From assembly GCA_000755425.1 (NCBI GenBank), contig BBMT01000010.1:62001-126000 (forward strand): DNA of 64,000 bases, given 5' to 3'. The notes beneath the pieces were generated by a model. The model was not told the origin of the DNA. It did no database searches and saw only the letters and a program-made list of their open reading frames with translations. This DNA comes from Vibrio maritimus (GTDB lineage Bacteria; Pseudomonadota; Gammaproteobacteria; Enterobacterales; Vibrionaceae). This document shows, piece by piece, positions 24,330-34,108 of the stretch. Position 1 is the stretch's first letter. Each line of letters starts with the position of its first letter. The position numbers were made by a program, and so were the translations under genes.

Positions 24330-25383
24330 ATGTCTCAGCTAGCCATTGAGCAACCAAAAAAATTGGGATTTTTGGATAGATTCCTAACCTTGTGGATTTT
24401 CTTAGCTATGGGGTTCGGCGTGCTATTGGGCGTCGCTTTTCCAAGCCAAATCGAGAGCTTGAATGAGTCGATGACGGTTGGCAGTACCAACGTACCGCTT
24501 GCAATTGGTCTTATCTTGATGATGTATCCACCGCTTGCCAAAGTGAATTACGGTTTGATGGGTAAGGTGCTGCAAGATAAGCAGGCTGTCACTCTCTCAT
24601 TGGTGATGAACTGGTTGGTTGGTCCAATTTTGATGTTTGTGCTCGCCCTAACCTTCCTTGGCGATGAACCTAGCTTGATGACTGGTGTTATCTTAATTGG
24701 CCTCGCACGCTGCATTGCTATGGTATTGGTTTGGAATGATATTGGTGGCGGTAACAAAGAATATGGCGCAGCCTTAGTCGCTCTTAACAGCGTATTCCAA
24801 ATCATCACCTATAGCTTCTTGGCATGGTTGTTCATTACGGTGTTGCCACCTAAGTTTGGTTTCCAAGGGCAAGTGGTGGATATCTCGATGGCTGAGATTG
24901 CCGAAAGCGTAATGATCTATCTAGGCATCCCATTTCTGGCAGGCTTCTTGAGCCGCAAGATCTTAGTCGCGAAAAAAGGCGAGCAGTGTACAACGAGACT
25001 TTCATCCCTGCGGTATCCCCGATCACGCTTATCGCGTTGCTTGCCACCATCGTACTGATGTTTAGCCTTAAGGGTGAGATGATTGTAGAGCTTCCAATGC
25101 AAGTGTTCGTGTCGCGATTCCGCTGACTATCTACTTCTTCTTGATGTTCTTTGTGAGCTTCTTTGTGGCGAAAAAGATGGGAGTGCCATTCGATAAGAAT
25201 GCGTCTATCGCTTACACCGCTACAGGAAACAACTTTGAATTGGCTATTGCAGTGGCGATTGCTGTGTTTGGTTTGAACTCACCAGAGGCGTTTGCGGGCG
25301 TGATTGGTCCACTAATTGAAGTGCCGGTGCTGATTGCATTGGTGAATTTCACCTTAAAAATGAAGTCACGCTATAACGCGTAA
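24330..25383 (+). CDS. acr3: Arsenite efflux pump, ACR3 family (two apparent frameshifts)
   Basis: This is an arsenite/H+ antiporter of the bile/arsenite/riboflavin transporter fold, 351 residues after repair, with about ten membrane segments. ACR3 hallmarks include LIGLARCIAMVLVWNDI (the conserved membrane Cys) and YTATGNNFELAIAVAI. Two breaks occur: near 24988 (CAGTGGTAC loses a G) and near 25105 (GTGGTTCG loses a G); restoring both makes one continuous frame. It works with the ArsC-ArsR fusion, which supplies arsenite from arsenate. Confidence 0.92.
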
Positions 25384-25389
25384 TAACAA

Positions 25390-25420
25390 TAAAAATGGAG
25401 CGCTTGCGCTCCATTTTTTG
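25390..25420. terminator. Bidirectional terminator between acr3 and the diguanylate cyclase
   Basis: Arms AAAATGGAGCG and CGCTCCATTTT flank a CTTG loop, with A- and T-runs on either side. Confidence 0.88.
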
Positions 25421-25423
25421 TAT

Positions 25424-26272
25424 TTAAGAGGGTTCTTTTAGATTGGCAGAACGCTTGGTATGTTTGGCTTGGTACATAGCGAGATCAGCTTTTTTCAATG
25501 TCACACGTAAGCTGGTTTGGTAGGGCGCATAACCGATGCTGTGACAAAGCATGGGGTACTGAACAAAGTTATCACGAAACAATACGGAGAGCGTATCTAG
25601 CGCCTGATTTAGTCTTGCTTCATCTTTATCGTGGGTTAAAACCACGAACTCATCACCACCATATCGAACTAAAATATCCTGTCCGGAGAAAGCTTGACGT
25701 AAGCAACGAGCGAATCGCATCAATACGATGTCACCCTCACTGTGACCAGAACTGTCGTTAACGTGTTTGAAGTTATCAAGGTCGATCACTACACAAAAAC
25801 CAGAATGCCAGTTTACAGAGCTAAGATAGGCGAGATTGTGCAGCTTAGTGAGGGGATCGGTGTACGCTTTTTTTTCAAAAAACTTCATTTCGTGGTGTAA
25901 GTCGGACACATCAAAGCTGGTGGTGTAAATGTAAGGTTCGTCATCAATGTACACTTTAAACTTCAATACATTGAAGTAAGAGACTGAGTCTAGGCCTTGA
26001 AACGTAAGAATTTTCGGCGCACATTGCCCCGCCTCAAGATACTCCAAGCTGGCATCGTGACACTCATTGAGCATGTCTCCGACATTGCTTGGCACGAGTT
26101 TGGCTAATTGACTGGCATTGAGGCCTATAGGATCTACTTCTGAATATTGGCGCAACCATGCAGTGAATCGGTCGTTTAAGTAAACGTATTGGTGTTGCGC
26201 ATTGCGAATAGAAAGAAAGCCAGGGAAATGGCGAAATAGCGCCAACGCCTGTTGGTACGTCAAATCTGTCAC
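25424..26272 (-). CDS. PAS-GGDEF diguanylate cyclase
   Basis: The 282-residue product makes cyclic di-GMP from two GTP. A PAS-like sensor (about residues 10-125) precedes a GGDEF domain (about 130-280) with the intact active site RYGGDEFVVL. The usual inhibitory I-site RxxD is missing: the aligned residues are SGQD. No membrane segment is seen, so the protein is cytoplasmic. The start is a GTG at 26272 with only a weak upstream GAG. A PilZ receptor gene lies 4.5 kb away. Confidence 0.88.
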   Translation of the reverse strand: MTDLTYQQALALFRHFPGFLSIRNAQHQYVYLNDRFTAWLRQYSEVDPIGLNASQLAKLVPSNVGDMLNECHDASLEYLEAGQCAPKILTFQGLDSVSYFNVLKFKVYIDDEPYIYTTSFDVSDLHHEMKFFEKKAYTDPLTKLHNLAYLSSVNWHSGFCVVIDLDNFKHVNDSSGHSEGDIVLMRFARCLRQAFSGQDILVRYGGDEFVVLTHDKDEARLNQALDTLSVLFRDNFVQYPMLCHSIGYAPYQTSLRVTLKKADLAMYQAKHTKRSANLKEPS

Positions 26273-26454
26273 TGCGAAATCTCATCGTTTCTTTCAACCA
26301 CGAGAGCGCTTGGCTACCGGAAGTTTTTGAAAGAGTTATAGTTTTTGAGTGCTTTCTATCATGCCCTTTGCATAAGAACTGTGATGCGTATCATTCTGTG
26401 ACCAGTTCTCAAGGAAGTTCGCCTCCATTCTCAGTTCTGAGACAAAGCGAACAC

Positions 26455-26481
26455 AAAAAAGCAGCCTTTGCTGCTTTTTAG
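26455..26481 (-). terminator. Intrinsic terminator after olsF
   Basis: Arms AAAAAGCAGC and GCTGCTTTTT flank CTTT, with a T-run readable on the minus strand. Confidence 0.85.
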
Positions 26482-26503
26482 GTCGTTTAGTTGTTCCTAC
26501 CGT

Positions 26504-28289
26504 TTAGGGCGTCGAGTGGTTGTGACGGTGAAGATAGTGACCAGCATTATCGCTGCCCATATAGCGAGCAAGGGAGCGCTGCGGGACTCGCCTTAAGTCG
26601 ACGACGATCAATCCATCAAGAGCGTTGTTAAAGTCAGGGTCGACATTGAAGCTGACAAGCTTACCGTTGAGACTGAGGTACTGTCTGAGTAATACAGGCA
26701 CACCTTTGCCTTGGTCAAGGCGTGCGATAACACGAGAGAGTAACTGCATATCAGCCAGCGCGGACAGCAACTGAGCGTTCCAATTGGGATGAGCAGCAAG
26801 CTTGGGTGGGTTAGGGGCACTGACATGCTGGGCGCTGTCTTGATCATAGTGATGCAAGGTCATCGTATCAGTGAGCAACTGTCTTGCGACATCGCTATAG
26901 TCACTGCTGATACTGACCGGACCAAACAAATGGGTATAGTCTGGGTGACGATGTACAAACTCAGCGATACCCTTCCAAAGCAGTAAAAGTGCACTCATGC
27001 TCTTTTGATACTCTTCAGCAATCACGCTACGACCCATTTCAATCGATTTGCCCATGGTAGCCAAAAAAGGGTGTTCATAGTCAAAAAGAGTGCGCGAATA
27101 AAGACCCTGAATACCGTGCTTCGCCAATAAAGTATCAACCAGACCAAGACGGTAAGCGCCTACTAATTTATTGTTCGCTTTGTCCCAAATAAATAGGTGT
27201 TGGTAATCCTTATCAAATTGGTCGATATCCAGTGCTTGTCCAGTCCCTTCGCCTACCAAACGGAAGTTGTGTTCTCGCATGCTCCTATCTCATGCATCAA
27301 GGCTGGAATATGATCCATGGTCGTGCAGTAGACATCAAACTCGCCGCTAGACAGTAAGTGGTGCTGAGATGGTAACTGGTCGATATCGTTCAGCAGTTCG
27401 CTCAAAGGTAGAGCCGACGCAACCGGCTCTGGATGGGCTAGTGATGCCGACTGTGCATTAGGGTTCGGTGCTGCTGTTGGCGTTTGGCTTTGTTGTTTGC
27501 TCAGTAGATAAGTATTGAGACGAAGATAGTTCACCAGTTGACGATTATCTAAGCTATTGACCTCTTTGAACTTGATGGCTTCCCCAATAGAGATGCTTAT
27601 AGGGCGATTTTTCTTGTTCAGTAGTTCACGGCCGAGCATGGCCGTTCTGAGCATTGGGTGAACTTTGCCCGCGAGATAAAAACGTTTGGAATTAAGACCG
27701 CCAATGTGAATTGGGACGGTCAGTGCTTTGTTTTTCTTGATGAGTGTGCTGACCGAGCGGCTCCACTCTTTATCCTCGAGGCGAAGTGCTTTGCTATCGA
27801 CCAGTTGTGAGACTTCGCCAGCCGGGAACACCAAGAGTGCGCCACCTTGTTCGAGGTGATGATTGGCTTGGCGTAATGCGCGAGTATTGGACTTGTGCGC
27901 ATTCGCACCATCAAACACATCAACACCAATAAACAAGGGCTCAAGCTCGGGAACCAGTTTTAGAAACTCATTGGCTAGGATCTTCACATCTTTACGGCGT
28001 TGCAGCAAAAGCTCAGCCAGTATGACGCCCTCAACACAGCCCAATGGGTGGTTAGCGACAATAAGGGTCGCTCCCGTTTGAGGCAGGTTATCTCGACTTC
28101 CAGTAACAATGTGATAATCAATGCCCAAGATCTCGAGTGCAAAACGAAGAAAATGCTCGGTATCACAACCTGGTGGACGCTGTGCATATAAGTGGTCTAA
28201 TACAGAAAGGCCGGTTGCCACTCGGCAACATTTTCTGCAATGCCCAGTGGGGTTTTTCTCGGTAAGCGAAACGGGCTGGTGGTATCCAT
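26504..28289 (-). CDS. olsF: Bifunctional ornithine-lipid synthase OlsF-like acyltransferase (two apparent frameshifts)
   Basis: Two open frames form one gene of 595 residues. The N-terminal part is a PlsC-type lysophospholipid acyltransferase (VANHPLG, matching NHxxxxD-type box; FPAGEVS). The C-terminal part is a GNAT-like OlsB ornithine N-acyltransferase (EMGRSVIAEEYQ). This order is known for OlsF enzymes, including one from Vibrio cholerae. The ATG at 28289 has AGAGG upstream and gives MDTTSPFRLP. The first break near 28219 (plus-strand CCC read as CC) and the second near 27282 (CC read as C) are both one-base losses. Ornithine lipids replace phospholipids under phosphate shortage. Confidence 0.82.
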
Positions 28290-28414
28290 AGCAACCTCTA
28301 AACAATTTCCATGTAATGTCGTTAAGAGGGTATGACGTCTATATGTCAGAATTGCGTAGCTAGATGGAAGATGGATGACGTATTGATGTCAAATCGGTGA
28401 CGAGATTGACAATA

Positions 28415-28446
28415 AGCAATAAAAAAGAGCGCCGAAGCGCTCTTTG
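28415..28446 (-). terminator. Intrinsic terminator after the TonB-dependent receptor
   Basis: Arms AAAGAGCGC and GCGCTCTTT flank CGAA; on the minus strand a run of T6 follows. Confidence 0.85.
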
Positions 28447-28462
28447 TACAAGAAAGGGATAG

Positions 28463-30573
28463 TTAGAATGAAGCGTTGACCGACAGCTTAAAGCGGCGCT
28501 CATTGCCATAGTGTACATCCGTAACGACACCGTGGCTGGTGCTGCCACCCGTGCCTGATACATACTCGGTATCAAATAGGTTTTCGATGTTGAAGCGGAA
28601 ATCCCAAGTGACATAGTCGCTGCTGATTTTGTGCGAGGCACCGGTATCAACGCGGGTGTAACCATCAAGTGTGACGGTGTTAGCGTTATCTGCCCAGCGT
28701 TCACCTTGGTAGAACAAGCCGATATTAAATGCAGTTGCGTCAGTAAACGCGTAGCGTGTCCAAACTGAGCCAGACCATTCAGGTACGTTTGCTGGAGTCT
28801 TATCTTGATATAAGTCGTGCTTGTCGTACTTGGCATCTAGGTACATGGCAGATGTCATCACAAACCAGCTATCGGATAGCTGACCTTGTGCACCAGCTTC
28901 GGCGCCTCGGTGGTGTTGATTACCATTTTGAGTAGTGAAGCCATTCTCTTCGATACTGATATTACGTTTTTCGATATCAAATAACGCACCCGTCAACAGT
29001 AAGCGGTTATCCAAAAGCTCCCACTTAGTACCCAATTCGTATTGGCGGCTCTTTTCTGGCGTACGCTCAGTGATAGAGCCATCATCATTGACAACATTGT
29101 CGACAGGATTGAAGCTTTCCGAGTAGTTAGCATAGATGCTACCGGAATAGTTTGGATGATAAATCACGCCAACTTTCGGCGAGAATGCTTGGCTGTCATT
29201 CGCGCCCTTCACAGTTTCACCTGTCGAACTATTCGTGCCATCGGCGAAGTACTGATCGTAGCGGCCACCTACAAGCGCTTGCCATTGGTCGTTGAAAGTA
29301 ATCAGATCTTGCGCATAGATGCCGTAGAAGTGGTTGCTACTTTCGTAGGCAGTATCGTCATTGTGATAGTCTAGACCTGGATTCTTAGGAGATTCGCCTG
29401 GGTTGACATTGATAGAGCTACCTTTAACTCGCAGCTGAGTGTAGTCATAAAACTGACCGTTAACGCCAAGCAGTACTTGGTGATCAACATTCAATGCTGT
29501 GAAATCACCATGTAAGTCAGCATGGAATGCTTGGGTCTTCCAGGTATCATGACGGTCAAACGGACTCATTGTGTAGCTACCATCGACGATGGTTTGATCG
29601 GTCGGTTTTGGGCTAGAGTCATAACGGTGACGCTTCATATGCTGTGAGTTGTAGCTGAAGTTAGCACGCCATTGTGAGTTGATGAACACATCAAGATCAG
29701 CCCCCAGTTTTCCACATCATTGTTGATGAATGACCAAGAAGCATCGCGGATCATATCGCGGTCGCCGATTCGGTTGCCTTGCATGTCGAGCCAAGAACCC
29801 GTATCCAGTGGTGCGTTGTCGTTAGTTTTTTCATAGTTAACAGACAACAGACCCCAGTCAGATAAATCCGCTTCAATTACACCATAGCCTAGGAAGCGAT
29901 CACGCTCGCGCTGTTCTCCATTCGCATACTGACGAGATTCCACAGCGTCTTGTTTCACCAGCACCGTACGACCTCTCAATGTGCCAGATTCGTTAAGCGC
30001 ACCAGAAGCGTCAATGTGATAGCGAGTGCTGCCAAGGTGGTCGATATCGGTACCAACATTGACTTGTGGTGTCGCGGTTGGCTTTTTAGACACCATGTTG
30101 ATCATGCCACCAGGCGCGGAGTTACCGTAAAGCAGGCTCGATGGTCCTTTAATGACCTCGATACGATCTAAGGTCTCAATTGGCAGCATGTAATGAGTAA
30201 AGAGTGAGTGACCGTTTCTTAGATAGCCGTTGGTTGATGAGAGCTCAAAGCCGCGCAGATAAAATACTTCGCGATTCCACTTTTGAGAGCCAGCATTCAC
30301 GCTGGCGTCGTTTTGCAGTGCTTCACCTAATGTGGTAGCCAACTGCTCATCGAGCACAATTTCAGGAATGACGTTAACCGACTGTGGGGTTTCTAGCATG
30401 GTGGTATCGGTGCGCATAGCGCCGCTTGCACTGTCAACTTTATAGTCGTCGAAGCTTTGGGCGTGTATTACCAAGGTTTCGTCAGTTTTTGTTGGTTCTG
30501 ATTGGGCAAATACCGGAGAAGTATTGAGTGCAAGTACCACTGCACTGCAAAGTGTGGTCACTTTGAAATTCAT
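28463..30573 (-). CDS. TonB-dependent siderophore receptor (one apparent frameshift)
   Basis: This is an outer-membrane ferri-siderophore receptor of the FhuE/FpvA type, 703 residues after repair. A signal peptide (ending PVFA-Q) is followed by a TonB box-like ETLVIHA, a plug domain (about 50-160; RIEVIKGPSSLLYGNSAPGGMINMVSKKP), a 22-strand barrel, and a C-terminal aromatic residue (NASF). The frame breaks at the C-run 29701-29705, where one more C restores NWGADLDVFINSQ. No siderophore biosynthesis or ABC transporter genes are adjacent, so the ligand is unknown and may be a foreign siderophore. Confidence 0.9.
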
Positions 30574-30659
30574 TGGGGCTATCCTAGCTCGATTATCCGA
30601 GACAATTGTTTTTGTTATTAGCAGAATGAACCTGAAATAGGTCTACGATTGAACTGCGA

Positions 30660-30692
30660 AATGAATGCTAATGCGATTTATTATTATTTGCA
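30660..30692 (-). promoter_or_regulatory. Possible Fur box upstream of the siderophore receptor
   Basis: An AT-rich stretch reading AATAATAATAAATCGCATT on the minus strand about 90 bases before the receptor start partly matches the 19-base Fur consensus. The match is moderate; the assignment leans on the known iron control of such receptors. Confidence 0.35.
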
Positions 30693-30800
30693 ATTGTAAT
30701 AAGTGTAAGCATTTGTATCTTTTGTATGTACAAGGGGTTGATTGCATAGAGGTGGTAAATAGGGTGTAATTATCTTGTTGTAATTAAGGAGGTTCTATCA

Positions 30801-31451
30801 ATGGAATGGGGACAAGAAAAACAAAAACAGAGCTACCGTTTCTTGCAGCCGGGAATGAAACTTACCCTGTCTTCGGTAAGTGAATCACACATCAAAGGTG
30901 TGGCTGTCACCTTGCTTGGCTACAAAGTTGATGAGTTTATTGTCGTTGACACCTCAGGACTGACTTCGGCTGTACAGCAGCAAATCAATGACGATGAGTT
31001 TGTTGTGCGTGGACTTTCCGATACCAGTTTTGGTCACGTTATTGCTTTTCGCTGCCGGGCTCTTTCCAGTTCAGAATTACCTTGCAGCCATCTCTTCTTA
31101 TCCTCGCCGACCGAGTTTGTCTCCAAGCCGATCCGCGAACATTCTCGCTATAAGCTCTCGATGCCTTGTACCGTGTCTTATGGTCAATCCTCTATAGAGG
31201 GGAAAATCGTCGATTTCTCTCTAGCAGGGTGTGGGGTCTACCTAGAACAAGCTCATGACTTTTGTAAGGGTCTTGACGTGAAAGTGGAGTCGGCATTGAA
31301 TCAGTTTCTGCCCGCGGGGATGGTGTGTGAGGTGGTAACAGTGCGAAAACAAGGCCGTGGGAGTTTGTTGGGTATTCAGTTCAACCAGCAAGTGTTGATG
31401 TCGAATCGCTTGAAGACCACCTTAGCGGAACTTTCCCTCGCGGTTTCCTAG
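30801..31451 (+). CDS. PilZ-domain cyclic di-GMP-binding protein
   Basis: The 216-residue product has a YcgR-like N-terminal beta domain (about 10-100) and a C-terminal PilZ domain (about 108-210). Both c-di-GMP motifs are intact: REHSR (RxxxR) and DFSLAGCG (DxSxxG). Such proteins alter motility or envelope machinery when c-di-GMP rises. It is monocistronic, with a strong AAGGAGG before the ATG. Confidence 0.9.
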   Translation: MEWGQEKQKQSYRFLQPGMKLTLSSVSESHIKGVAVTLLGYKVDEFIVVDTSGLTSAVQQQINDDEFVVRGLSDTSFGHVIAFRCRALSSSELPCSHLFLSSPTEFVSKPIREHSRYKLSMPCTVSYGQSSIEGKIVDFSLAGCGVYLEQAHDFCKGLDVKVESALNQFLPAGMVCEVVTVRKQGRGSLLGIQFNQQVLMSNRLKTTLAELSLAVS

Positions 31452-31588
31452 TACTGACTTTATTCCATAGAAGCACTGTCTCGCTCGCTACAGTGTGCTA
31501 AACGTCAAGCCCGTGGTATGCGCTCGTCAAGATTAAGCTAGTGGGTGCTCACTTTTGTGCCTAGGATGCAACAATGCTTTTTCTTCGC

Positions 31589-31617
31589 TTATTTCAAGGT
31601 GTAAACTGTGCTATATA
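31589..31617 (+). promoter_or_regulatory. Promoter of the ftsB-ispD-ispF operon
   Basis: TTATTT (31589-31594), a 17-base spacer, and TATATA (31612-31617) preceded by TGC (an extended -10). The first ATG of ftsB is 23-35 bases downstream. Confidence 0.55.
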
Positions 31618-31639
31618 AAGAGCAGAATTTCTCAATGGA

Positions 31640-31932
31640 ATGTTCCGACTTATGCGTATCTTCACTCTTGTGCTGCTGATGGTTTTTCTTGGCTCCAATA
31701 CACCCTCTGGTTTGGAAAAAATGGCATTGTTGATTTCCAACAAGTGGATACAGAAATCCAAGTACAGCAACAAGTTAATGGTAACCTACAAACTCGCAAC
31801 GATGAAATGTTTGCTGAGATTGACGATCTTAGACAAGGGTTGGATGCCATTGAAGAGCGAGCACGACATGAGTTAGGAATGATTCAACAAGGAGAAACCT
31901 TCTACCGAATCATAGGTGAGGACAACCAATGA
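31640..31932 (+). CDS. ftsB: Cell division protein FtsB (one apparent frameshift)
   Basis: FtsB is a small bitopic divisome protein that pairs with FtsL and FtsQ. It has an N-terminal membrane segment (RIFTLVLLMVFLG), then a periplasmic coiled coil (QQQVNGNLQTRNDEMFAEIDDL) and the ERARHELGMIQQGETFYR ending typical of the family. The frame breaks near 31693: one added C (GGC-CTC-CAA-TAC) gives LGLQYTLWFGKNG. The start may be the ATG at 31640 (97 residues) or at 31652 (93). Its TGA overlaps the ispD ATG. Confidence 0.92.
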
Positions 31933-32639
31933 TCCCTGAGCATCATCCTATTATTGCTATCGTGCCTGCTGCAGGTGTTGGTAGCCGTATGCAAGCGGAT
32001 ATTCCCAAGCAATATCTTAAAATCCATGAACAAACTATTCTTGAGCACACCGTAGAACGTTTGCTGGCGCATCGAAGTATCGATAGTGTCATCGTTGCTA
32101 TTAGTGATGGTGACCCATACTTTGAAGGCTTATCGTTTCTCTCAGATAAGCCTGTTGTACGAGTGCCGGGTGGCAGTGAGCGGGCAGACTCGGTGCTGTC
32201 GGCTGTAGAATATGTTAAACAGCGTGTTCCCAATGCATGGTGCTTGGTTCATGATGCGGCAAGGCCGTGCATAACCCATGAGGATATTAGCAAACTCATC
32301 TACGAAGTAAGCACTCACCCGGTAGGTGGTATCCTCGCAGCCCCGGTGAAAGATACGATGAAACGTGCCAACGATGCACAAGGTATCGACCATACTGTCG
32401 ATAGAGCAGGTCTTTGGCATGCACTTACACCGCAGATGTTTAAAGTGGAGTTGCTGCACAGTGCGCTCAGTGATGCGCTCGCAGAAGGGGTCACGATCAC
32501 TGATGAAGCTTCAGCGGTCGAGTGGACTGGCTTATCTCCACTGTTAGTCGAGGGGCGCAGCGATAACATTAAAATTACTCGTCCAGAGGATCTCGCTCTG
32601 GCGGAGTTTTATCTCAAAAATAAGGAATTAGAACAATGA
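31929..32639 (+). CDS. ispD: 2-C-methyl-D-erythritol 4-phosphate cytidylyltransferase
   Basis: IspD is the third enzyme of the MEP isoprenoid pathway, joining CTP to methylerythritol 4-phosphate. The 236-residue product has the nucleotide loop PAAGVGSRMQADIPKQYL and the VHDAARPCI and TDEASAVEW signatures. The frame is intact. It overlaps ftsB by ATGA and ispF by ATGA, so the three are coupled. Confidence 0.97.
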   Translation: MIPEHHPIIAIVPAAGVGSRMQADIPKQYLKIHEQTILEHTVERLLAHRSIDSVIVAISDGDPYFEGLSFLSDKPVVRVPGGSERADSVLSAVEYVKQRVPNAWCLVHDAARPCITHEDISKLIYEVSTHPVGGILAAPVKDTMKRANDAQGIDHTVDRAGLWHALTPQMFKVELLHSALSDALAEGVTITDEASAVEWTGLSPLLVEGRSDNIKITRPEDLALAEFYLKNKELEQ

Positions 32640-33114
32640 GAATAGGTCATGGCTTTGATGTACATAAGTTTGGTGGTGAAGGCCCTGTTATCATTGGTGG
32701 CGTCGCCATTCCTTATGAACAAGGCTGATTGCTCATTCTGACGGTGATGTGGCGTTGCATGCACTGTGTGATGCGCTACTAGGTGCTATTGCAGCAGGTG
32801 ACATTGGCCGTCATTTTCCTGATACCGATGAAGAGTGGAAAGGCGCCGATAGCCGAGCATTGCTGCGTGATGTTTATAGTAAGGTTAAATCACAAGGTTA
32901 TGAGTTGGTGAATGCTGATGTCACTATCATGGCGCAGGCACCAAAGATGGCTCCACACATAGAAGCAATGTGCCAAACCATTGCCGCTGATTTGGAAACC
33001 GATATCGGCAATATCAATGTAAAAGCAACTACGACGGAAAGACTCGGTTTTACAGGACGTAAAGAAGGTATCGCCACAGAAGCTGTGGTTTTGATCAACA
33101 AAGTAACGTCCTAA
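32636..33114 (+). CDS. ispF: 2-C-methyl-D-erythritol 2,4-cyclodiphosphate synthase (one apparent frameshift)
   Basis: IspF forms the cyclic diphosphate of the MEP pathway. It starts MRIGHGFDVHKFG, with the metal ligands Asp and His in the GFDVH motif, and ends with the trimer-core segment TTTERLGFTGRKEGIA. The frame breaks near 32725: one added C (GGC-CTG-ATT) gives EQGLIAHSDGDVALHAL and exactly 159 residues, the normal length. Essential gene, so the break is very likely a sequence error. Confidence 0.95.
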
Positions 33115-33125
33115 AGGCAGATATC

Positions 33126-34103
33126 ATGACTGATGTGTTAGAGAACCTGAATTATCTTCACGGCAAACCTGCGGTTAGCGCTAAGTTTAAAGCCAGCAAC
33201 CAAGACTTCGTTGTGAATGAGGTTCTGGGATTCGAATTCGCGGGAGAAGGGGAGCATTTGATGCTCCGCATACGAAAAAATGGTGAAAACACCAGTTTTG
33301 TCGCCAATGAACTAGCCAAAGTGTGTGGCGTAAAATCGAAAGATATTGGTTGGGCCGGTCTTAAAGATCGCCATGCCGTGACTGAACAGTGGTTAAGCGT
33401 CCATTTACCAAAAAAGAACGTTCCAGACTTCAGCGCTTTCTTAGCGCAGTATCCTAGTATTGAAATAGTGGCGACTGATTGGCACAACAAAAAGCTGCGT
33501 CCTGGCGATCTTACCGGCAATGAGTTTGCCATCCGTCTGACTGAAGTGTCAGATGTTGAAGCACTGAAAGCGCGTTTAGCGCTCGTTTGTGACTCTGGCG
33601 TGCCAAACTATTTTGGTCAGCAGCGTTTTGGACACGATGGTAACAACGTGAGCGAAGCGAAACGTTGGGGGCGCGATAACGTGCGTACCCGCAATCAGAA
33701 TAAACGCAGCTTGTATCTCTCTGCGGCCCGCTCATGGATTTTTAATCACATTGTTTCAGAGCGTTTGCAGCAAGATTGCTTCAACACTGAGCTTACTGGC
33801 GACATTCTTGACGAAACTGGATGATCACCGCGGCATTGGCAGGTGATAATGCGCTGCCAACCACTGATGATGCCGAGAAGCTTGAGCAAAGCATCTTAGA
33901 TCTAGAGCCAGATTTGATGGCGCTTATCCGTGGTAATCGTATGCGTCACGACAGACGCGCTATTGTGTTAAAGCCAGAGTCATTGGATGCACAATGGGAT
34001 GAAGACTCTGTAACACTAAGCTTTTTCTTGGACTCAGGCAGTTTTTGCGACCTCGATTCTTAGAGAGCTAGCAAATGTAGAAGAAGTAGAAAGGCAATTC
34101 TAG
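33126..34103 (+). CDS. truD: tRNA pseudouridine(13) synthase TruD (internal deletion and frameshift)
   Basis: TruD converts U13 of tRNA-Glu to pseudouridine. The catalytic half is intact (GWAGLKDRHAVTEQW with the active Asp; QNKRSLYLSAARSWIFN). Near 33812 the protein jumps from LTGDILDET to MITAALAGDN, lacking roughly 20-30 residues found in relatives, and the frame shifts as if 3n+1 bases were lost. A second break at 34032-34036 is an extra T in a T-run; removing it gives GSFATSILRELANVEEV and a stop at 34101-34103. It may be a real deletion or a local assembly collapse. Confidence 0.88.
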
Positions 34104-34108
34104 GATTC

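Noticed and set aside
14281..25420. Mobile-element ends, integrase or tRNA attachment site around the arsenic/sugar block
   Set aside because: I looked for transposase or integrase frames and tRNA-like sequence and saw none; island status rests on gene content only.
28360..28836. 158-codon minus-strand frame at the end of the TonB-dependent receptor
   Set aside because: It overlaps the conserved barrel end of the receptor in another frame and has no independent signals; a shadow frame.
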